NCBI GenBank assembly: GCA_030067055.1
Contig: JASJAL010000204.1
Span: 1-10,654 of the forward strand
Origin: Kiloniellales bacterium
GTDB lineage: Bacteria; Pseudomonadota; Alphaproteobacteria; Kiloniellales; JAKSBE01
DNA length: 10,654 nt
Direction of reading: 5' to 3'
Made by a program: the position numbers and the translations under genes. Within the stretch, counting starts at the first letter, position 1; each line of letters opens with the position of its first letter. Below, piece after piece: positions 6,721-10,654 of the stretch. The notes under the pieces were generated by a model. That model did no database searches, was not told the DNA's origin, and saw only the letters and a list, made by a program, of their open reading frames with translations.

Positions 6721-7362
6721 ATGTCCAAGACACCTTCGCGCCGGAAATCCGCCGCCGAGCGCCCCTCGGCTGAGCGCATCCTGGAGGGTGCGCTCGATCG
6801 TGCAGACCAGCAGGGCTGGGACAAGCTAAGGTTGCGCGAGCTCGCAGCCGACCTTGGCGTCCCTTTGTCCGACGTCCTGGCCTGCTACCGAGATGCCGAC
6901 GCCATCGCGGACGCCTGGTTCCGCCAGGCCCTTTCGGCGATGCTGGCGCCGCCGCCGGAGGGTTTCGCGGATCTGCCGGCCCAGGAGCGGCTGCGGATCA
7001 TGATGCTGCGCTGGTTCGACGCCTTGGCGCCGTACCACCGGGTGACCGGCGAGATGCTCTCGGGCAAGCTCTATCCCTCGCATCCGCATCACTGGGTGCC
7101 GATGATCTTTAACCTCTCCCGGACCATCCACTGGCTGCGGGACGCGGCCGGCCTGGACGCCGGCGGACGCCGCCGCCAGCTCGAGGAGGTCGGCCTCACG
7201 CTCCTGTTCCTGGCGACGCTGAGGGACTGGGTGCGCGACGAGACCCCGGATCAGGAGCGGACCAAGGCCCGTCTGGAACGGCGCCTGGCTGGCAGCGACC
7301 GTCTGATGGCGAGGCTGTTCGAGGCCTCCTCCGCCGATCCGTCGCCGGCAGAGGCTGGCTGA
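6721..7362 (+). CDS. TetR/COQ9-like transcriptional regulator
   Basis: The 213-aa protein has a TetR-type N-terminal helix-turn-helix (about residues 17-62: AERILEGALDRADQQGWDKLRLRELAADLGVPLSDVLACYRDADAIADAWF) and an all-helical C-terminal domain (75-200), the size expected for the family. The C-terminal part, with a DAAGLD segment and a helix of the form LLFLATLRDWVRDETPDQERTKARLERRL, recalls COQ9, which has the TetR fold but binds lipids rather than DNA. I cannot choose between a DNA-binding regulator and a COQ9-type lipid protein. The ATG at 6721 is preceded by GGAGGAAG and GCGAGG; an in-frame GTG at 6643 would overlap the CBS promoter. It is divergent from the CBS gene and might regulate it. 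Confidence 0.78.
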   Translation: MSKTPSRRKSAAERPSAERILEGALDRADQQGWDKLRLRELAADLGVPLSDVLACYRDADAIADAWFRQALSAMLAPPPEGFADLPAQERLRIMMLRWFDALAPYHRVTGEMLSGKLYPSHPHHWVPMIFNLSRTIHWLRDAAGLDAGGRRRQLEEVGLTLLFLATLRDWVRDETPDQERTKARLERRLAGSDRLMARLFEASSADPSPAEAG

Positions 7363-7440
7363 GGGCACCTTCGGCGCCGATTTTGCGCCGTTGCGAAGTC
7401 CTGCGAATTCCTTGAATCCGGTTTACCCTTTCTTAACCAT

Positions 7441-7542
7441 AGAGGCCTAGTTTGATCCACGGAGCGCAACGCGCTCCCCTCCCTCCCTCCCTAAGACCAA
7501 GATGAAAGCCCCGCCCCCCTCCCCGGCGGGGCTTTCGCTTTT
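7441..7542 (+). ncRNA. Candidate small RNA with CCUCC repeats (anti-SD type)
   Basis: The 345 bases between the TetR-like and GGDEF genes hold a compact ncRNA-like array. It comprises a hairpin GGAGCG-CAACG-CGCTCC (7461-7477), a C/T run at 7474-7492 with three CCTCC units every four bases, a short A-rich linker, and a 12-bp terminator whose loop (7516-7524) again contains CCTCC. CCUCC is complementary to Shine-Dalgarno sites. Alphaproteobacterial sRNAs of the CcsR/UpsM and alpha-r14 types carry such motifs in hairpin loops, although here the main array is mostly single-stranded. Upstream, TTGAAT (7412-7417) could be a -35 box, but no good -10 is present. An alternative is that this is only the leader or terminator region of a longer transcript. 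Confidence 0.35.
7504..7542 (+). terminator. Rho-independent terminator
   Basis: A 12-bp perfect stem GAAAGCCCCGCC (7504-7515) and GGCGGGGCTTTC (7525-7536) closes a 9-base C-rich loop, followed by GCTTTTG. The T-run is on the plus strand, so it ends transcripts coming from the left: the TetR-like gene, a candidate sRNA, or both. Confidence 0.82.
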
Positions 7543-7707
7543 GTGGCTTGGTGCTGGCCCGGCACGGCCCCAGGCGTGCTGCGCTTCCGGGCCGGGCGCT
7601 GCGAGGCTTCCGCCGCTCCGGACGGGCTCTTCGTCTGCGTTAAGCCGCTGGTAGGAAGTCTCTGCAATCCTATCCTTTGGCGTATAACCAAATGGGAGAC
7701 TCTGCGC

Positions 7708-8541
7708 GTGCAGACTTCCAGGAAAATTCTCCTGGTGGCAACCGATCCGGACCTTGTCCGTCGGATCACCGAATGCCTGACCCAGGATCCCCTGTCACGG
7801 GCCTCCGGGCCGGCACTGGACGTCTGCAGCCTACCGAGCCTCGCCGAGGCTGCCGAGGCCTGCGAGACGCAGGACTTCGACCTGCTGGTCCTGGACCTCG
7901 AGGCCTTGGCCACGAAAGAACCGGCTCAGGCCGCAGCCTCCGAAGCCTTGCTGCTGGACCTTCGGGCGCCCATGGTGGCCTTCCGGGGTGGCGAGGAACT
8001 GGACGGCCTCCGGCAGGCGGTGGCAAGCGCCCTGGCGCGCCGGCCTCTCGACTCTCAGAACGTCCGCCGGGCGCTCTACGACGACTTTACCGGCCTGCCC
8101 ACCCAAACCCTGCTGATCGATCTGGTCAACCAGGCGGTGGCGCGGGCCAAGCGCAGCGGCCTCTATGTCGCCTTGGTCCCCTTCACCCTGCGGGGCCTGG
8201 AGGACTGCGAAGACCGTTTCGAACTAGCCAGGGTCGAGAAGATCTACAAGGCCCTGCTCGGTCGCTTGATCGGTTGCCTGCGCAGCAGCGACGTCGTGGC
8301 CCACTTCGGCGGCGCCGACTTCGCGATCCTGATGGAAGTCCGCAACGGCTTCGAAGATGCGGTGCTGGTCGCGGAACGGGTCCGCGAGATCATGACTGAC
8401 AGCTTCGTCTTCGGTGAGGTCATGCTCGAGATTTCCATGGCCTTGCGCGGTCCGGTTCTCTGTGAGACCGAGATCGAAGACCTGGCAGGCCTGCTGGAAC
8501 AGGCCGAGAGCCGCGACCAGGTTTCCGCCTCGGCGGCCTGA
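7708..8541 (+). CDS. Receiver-like / degenerate GGDEF protein
   Basis: The 277-aa protein has two parts. Residues 5-115 look like a response-regulator receiver (KILLVATDPDLVRRI, then FDLLVLDLEA with a possible phospho-acceptor Asp63), but the acidic pair is weak (ATDPD). Residues about 121-275 follow the GGDEF fold: YDDFTGLP in place of the usual D-x-LTGLPNR, then ARAKRSGLYVALVPF. The metal-binding Asp of FxxLDxDxFK is replaced (VPFTLRGLE), and the signature at 201-205 is GGADF, not GGDEF. It is therefore probably not an active diguanylate cyclase and may be a signalling partner or nucleotide sensor. I chose the GTG at 7708 because GGGAGA lies eight bases upstream and the receiver strand starts right after it; the frame is open from 7543. 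Confidence 0.8.
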   Translation: MQTSRKILLVATDPDLVRRITECLTQDPLSRASGPALDVCSLPSLAEAAEACETQDFDLLVLDLEALATKEPAQAAASEALLLDLRAPMVAFRGGEELDGLRQAVASALARRPLDSQNVRRALYDDFTGLPTQTLLIDLVNQAVARAKRSGLYVALVPFTLRGLEDCEDRFELARVEKIYKALLGRLIGCLRSSDVVAHFGGADFAILMEVRNGFEDAVLVAERVREIMTDSFVFGEVMLEISMALRGPVLCETEIEDLAGLLEQAESRDQVSASAA

Positions 8542-8575
8542 GGAAACAAAGCCCTCCATACCCAGACCGGGGAGC

Positions 8576-8592
8576 GCCGCGCGTCGCGCGGC
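8576..8592. repeat. GC-rich perfect palindrome after the GGDEF gene
   Basis: GCCGCGCG-T-CGCGCGGC is a perfect inverted repeat 34 bases after the GGDEF stop, able to form a stem of at least six pairs. A smaller CTCG/CGAG hairpin follows at about 8601-8614, ending in ATTT. Together they may act as a weak terminator, but the T-run is poor. Confidence 0.4.
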
Positions 8593-8616
8593 CCGGCCGG
8601 CTCGTCTCCGCGAGAT

Positions 8617-8630
8617 TTGACCCATGTCAA
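8617..8630 (+). promoter_or_regulatory. FNR/FixK-type (Crp-Fnr family) binding site
   Basis: TTGACCCATGTCAA is a perfect 5-4-5 palindrome fitting the alphaproteobacterial FNR/FixK/Dnr consensus TTGA(T/C)-N4-(G/A)TCAA. It lies 79 bases before the ATG at 8696 of a NapF-like ferredoxin gene. Activation from about -41.5 would put the transcription start near 8665, so the gene is likely induced at low oxygen or by nitrogen oxides. This is inference from the motif. Confidence 0.7.
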
Positions 8631-8695
8631 AGACGGAGCCATGATATGCCGTGTCTATTGAGATTGGCTTTCATTTGCAGCGGGTTCGGAACGAA

Positions 8696-8935
8696 ATGTC
8701 GGCGAAGAGTGTCAGCGTTGTTGCGCAGGCTTTCCAGGGGCTTCAGAGCGATTGCCTTGGTATGCAAGGCCTTCGCTGCCGGGCCTGTGCGGAAGCTTGC
8801 CGGGTCAGCGCGATCCGGTTCCGGACCTTCGCCGGCGGCTATGCCCACCCGGAAGTCGACCTCGCGGGCTGCGACGGCTGCGGCGTCTGCCTCGAAGCCT
8901 GTCCGCTGCGCTGTGCGACCGAGGCCGTGGCATAG
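8696..8935 (+). CDS. NapF-like ferredoxin with two [4Fe-4S] motifs
   Basis: Using the ATG at 8696 the protein has 79 aa. Two cysteine sets can be seen. The first is Cys-x7-Cys-x2-Cys-x3-Cys (C-LGMQGLR-C-RA-C-AEA-C), the spacing I recall from NapF-type proteins, followed by RVSAIRFR. The second is a standard CDGCGVCLEAC with Pro after the last Cys. One more Cys follows in PLRCAT. NapF is a cytoplasmic iron-sulfur protein that helps periplasmic nitrate reductase maturation; this product is only the C-terminal half of that length and has no nap genes near it, so it may be a stand-alone electron carrier. A GTG at 8651 would add 15 residues, but it lies upstream of the start site that an FNR-activated promoter would give, so I prefer 8696. 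Its ribosome-binding site (CGGAACG) is weak. Confidence 0.78.
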   Translation: MSAKSVSVVAQAFQGLQSDCLGMQGLRCRACAEACRVSAIRFRTFAGGYAHPEVDLAGCDGCGVCLEACPLRCATEAVA

Positions 8936-9022
8936 CGGCTCCGAGGCTTTTCCCGACACCCGGCTGGTCCCATGCAAGGGCGCCATGAGTGAGCGCCCTC
9001 GGCCCCAGGTCAGGCTCCAGAG

Positions 9023-9838
9023 ATGACCTCATCAGGAAAGACCGTCGGCGTCGAGGCCGAGGCCCGCGCCGAGATCGAGCGTCGCTTGGCGGTCATCGAG
9101 GCTGAGGACGGGGTGGAGATCCTCTTCGCCGTCGAGTCGGGCTCCCGTGCCTGGGGCTTCGCCTCGCCGGACAGCGACTACGATGCCCGCTTCGTCTACC
9201 GGCACCCCCGCAACTGGTATCTCTCGGTCCGCGAGGCCCGCGACGTGATCGAGCGGCCGATCCTCGACGACTACGACGTCAATGGCTGGGACCTGAGGAA
9301 GGCCCTGCGCCTGCTGCTGAAATCCAACCCCCCGCTCTATGAATGGCTGCGCTCGCCCATCGTCTACCGCGACCATTGCGGCTTCCGCGCCGCGCTGACC
9401 GACCTGGCGGAGGCGCACTACACGCAACGGGTCCTGGCCCATCACTACCGGAACATCGCGAGTGGCCATTGGCGCCGCGGCTTTCTGGGTCAGGACCGGG
9501 TCAAGCGGAAGAAGTACCTTTACATCGTCCGCGCCCTTCTCGCGGTCGGCTGGCTGCGCCGGCACGAGAACCTGCCGCCCATGAACTTCCAGGAGCTGAT
9601 GGCCGGGCAGGCCTTGCCTTCCGACTTCGTTGTCGCGGCGGAGGCCCTGATCGCCGAGAAATCCGACACGCCGGAGCTGGGCGAGGCGCCGCTGATCCCG
9701 GCGCTCGATGCTTGGATCCCCCGCGCACTCGATGCCGCGGAGGCCTTCTGCCAGAGGTTGCCGACCCGGACCGCGGACCTGGAAGCGGTGGATGCCTTCT
9801 TTCGGACCTGGGCAGACTTCGGCGCGGGGTCGTCCTAG
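9023..9838 (+). CDS. RlaP/YcgL-type nucleotidyltransferase
   Basis: The 271-aa protein belongs to the DNA-polymerase-beta-like nucleotidyltransferase family known as RlaP (PF10127 type, formerly YcgL). The active-site signature at residues 38-58, ESGSRAWGFASPDSDYDARF, has the GS pair (Gly40-Ser41) and two metal-binding Asp (Asp52, Asp54), and a third Asp may lie in LDDYDVNGWDL (82-91). The C-terminal part (about 100-260) is helical and includes the conserved HYRNIA and KRKKYLYIVRALL segments. Such proteins are predicted to act in RNA repair or nucleotide transfer; the real substrate is not established. The length is normal. The ATG at 9023 follows an in-frame stop region and has only a weak AGG upstream. 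It stands alone, 87 bases after the ferredoxin gene. Confidence 0.85.
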   Translation: MTSSGKTVGVEAEARAEIERRLAVIEAEDGVEILFAVESGSRAWGFASPDSDYDARFVYRHPRNWYLSVREARDVIERPILDDYDVNGWDLRKALRLLLKSNPPLYEWLRSPIVYRDHCGFRAALTDLAEAHYTQRVLAHHYRNIASGHWRRGFLGQDRVKRKKYLYIVRALLAVGWLRRHENLPPMNFQELMAGQALPSDFVVAAEALIAEKSDTPELGEAPLIPALDAWIPRALDAAEAFCQRLPTRTADLEAVDAFFRTWADFGAGSS

Positions 9839-9877
9839 GCGCCTTGCCCTAAGTTCGTGTCTGGACGCAGCGCAAGG

Positions 9878-9912
9878 AAAAGGCCGCGACGGCAGGTTAT
9901 GCCGACGCGGCC
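9878..9912 (-). terminator. Rho-independent terminator of the binding-protein gene
   Basis: On the minus strand, GGCCGCG (9912-9906) pairs with CGCGGCC (9888-9882). Inside that, CGGCA/TGCCG forms a second stem around a 5-base loop, with single-base mismatches between the two stems. TTTT (9881-9878) follows. It lies 64 bases after the stop of the phosphate-binding-like gene and has no T-run on the plus strand. Confidence 0.85.
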
Positions 9913-9976
9913 CATCCCATCTTGGCTTAACTCCTCCTTGGCCTTGCTTCTTTCTCCTCCTGATCTTGGAAGCGGT

Positions 9977-10654
9977 TCAGACGCCGGCATTCTTGCCGAG
10001 CGCGATGGCTCGCACCGCCTCGATGAAGGCCCTCTGGCGCGCGGTCGGCTCGCCGCGGGTGACCAGGAACAGGGGCTGTTCGATCACCCGGTCGGAGTTC
10101 AGGACGAAGACGTTGTTGTCGACCGAGGTCTGAGTTGCGATCCCGATGGCATTGGGCATCCGGGCGACGGCGAAGGGCACCAGGGAGGCGCTCTGCATGG
10201 TATGCGCCTGGGCCATGACCTGGCTCCACTTGCCGATGGTCTTCTCGAGCATGGTGCGGATGCCGCCGCTCCGCTGCGAGGTGACCAGCTGGATCGGCAT
10301 GTTGACGCCACCCAGCTCGTTCCACCGTGTGATGCGCCCGGCCAGGATGTCGGTGAGCTGCTCGAAACTCAGGTCCTTGACCGGGTTCGAGGGGTGGACG
10401 ACGAAGGCGAGCGTCGTACTGCCGATGTCGTGCTGCTGAAGGTTGCGGCCATCGACCGAGCCGTGCTTCTTGTCGTTGAGCCGCTCGACCACATCGACCA
10501 AGGGCGCCGAGATCGCCGCAATCTCGACGCGGCCTTCGGCCAGGGCCAGTACGCCTTTCCCGCTGCCGACCGCATCGACCTCGAGACGGACCCGGGCCTG
10601 CGTCTCGATTTGTGCCTTGTAGGGCAGCAAGACCGCATCGGCGACGGCGGTGGA
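9977..10654 (-). CDS. PstS-like periplasmic substrate-binding protein (5' end missing)
   Basis: The frame is open to the right edge (225 residues visible, N-terminus and signal peptide outside), so the protein is partial. It is a periplasmic binding protein of the PstS-like type. VGSGKGVLALAEGRVEIAAIS matches the anion-contact loop, LTDILAGRITRWNELGG is the hinge signature of PstS and relatives (usually IFxGKIxxWxxxGG), and SQRSGGIRTMLEK is the second ligand loop. The substrate is phosphate or a related oxyanion by family; no transporter permease gene is seen, and its partners would lie to the right. The gene ends in an intrinsic terminator. An in-frame internal TTG lies at 10630, but the open frame continues through it and the start is probably outside. 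Confidence 0.85.
   Translation of the reverse strand, partial: STAVADAVLLPYKAQIETQARVRLEVDAVGSGKGVLALAEGRVEIAAISAPLVDVVERLNDKKHGSVDGRNLQQHDIGSTTLAFVVHPSNPVKDLSFEQLTDILAGRITRWNELGGVNMPIQLVTSQRSGGIRTMLEKTIGKWSQVMAQAHTMQSASLVPFAVARMPNAIGIATQTSVDNNVFVLNSDRVIEQPLFLVTRGEPTARQRAFIEAVRAIALGKNAGV

Noticed and set aside
7364..7385. Possible terminator right after the TetR-like gene (GGCACC-TTC-GGCGCC then GATTTT)
   Set aside because: The stem has an A-C mismatch and only a 3-base loop; the strong terminator at 7504 is the better candidate.
6001..7460. Eleven-base repeat GTTTGATCCAC at 6001-6011 and 7450-7460
   Set aside because: Several 11-base matches are expected by chance within 10 kb, and the flanks do not match.
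1..10654. CRISPR array, insertion sequence, toxin-antitoxin or defence cluster
   Set aside because: I saw no regularly spaced repeats, transposase, paired small toxin genes or Cas-like motifs; the nucleotidyltransferase at 9023 is the RlaP type and lacks the HEPN or antitoxin partner expected of MNT systems.

Overview
The window is GC-rich and densely coded. Its base composition, a YacG with the short C-rich zinc motif, the NapF-like ferredoxin and an FNR/FixK-type box all point to an alphaproteobacterium. A Rhodospirillales or Kiloniellales relative is my inference; no 16S rRNA or other diagnostic marker is present. Most of the window looks like ordinary chromosome, with one probable relic of an integrated element beside a tRNA gene.

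Layout, left to right. (1) 1-2340, plus strand: a tight run of yacG, an exported HtrA/Deg-like protease with a PDZ domain, and a second exported S1-type protease whose PDZ is replaced by TPR-like helices. The genes overlap by 1 base or are 6 bases apart, so they are probably one operon. (2) 2728-4404: a tRNA-Phe (GAA) with a near-consensus promoter and an unusual T-stem mismatch, an AT-rich patch, and then a full-length tyrosine integrase on the minus strand. In the integrase the catalytic Tyr, Lys and both active-site His positions appear to be substituted. (3) 4652-5602: a HEAT-repeat lipoprotein with a lysine-rich insert. (4) 5752-6633, minus strand: a 38-aa one-helix protein, then a two-CBS-domain protein with a good sigma-70 promoter. 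(5) 6721-8541, plus strand: a TetR/COQ9-like regulator, then a noncoding stretch that may encode a small RNA (C-rich CCUCC repeats, strong terminator, G-quadruplex on the opposite strand), then a degenerate receiver-GGDEF protein. (6) 8617-9838, plus strand: an FNR/FixK-type palindrome before a NapF-like two-cluster ferredoxin, then an RlaP/YcgL-type nucleotidyltransferase. (7) 9876-10654, minus strand: a strong terminator and the 5'-truncated gene of a PstS-like periplasmic binding protein that runs off the window.

Functionally this is a mixture of envelope proteolysis, signalling and accessory genes rather than one pathway. I do not see a complete new defence, CRISPR or biosynthetic system. 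The most interesting items are the active-site-degenerate integrase next to the altered tRNA-Phe, the candidate anti-Shine-Dalgarno-type sRNA, and the FNR-box/ferredoxin unit.
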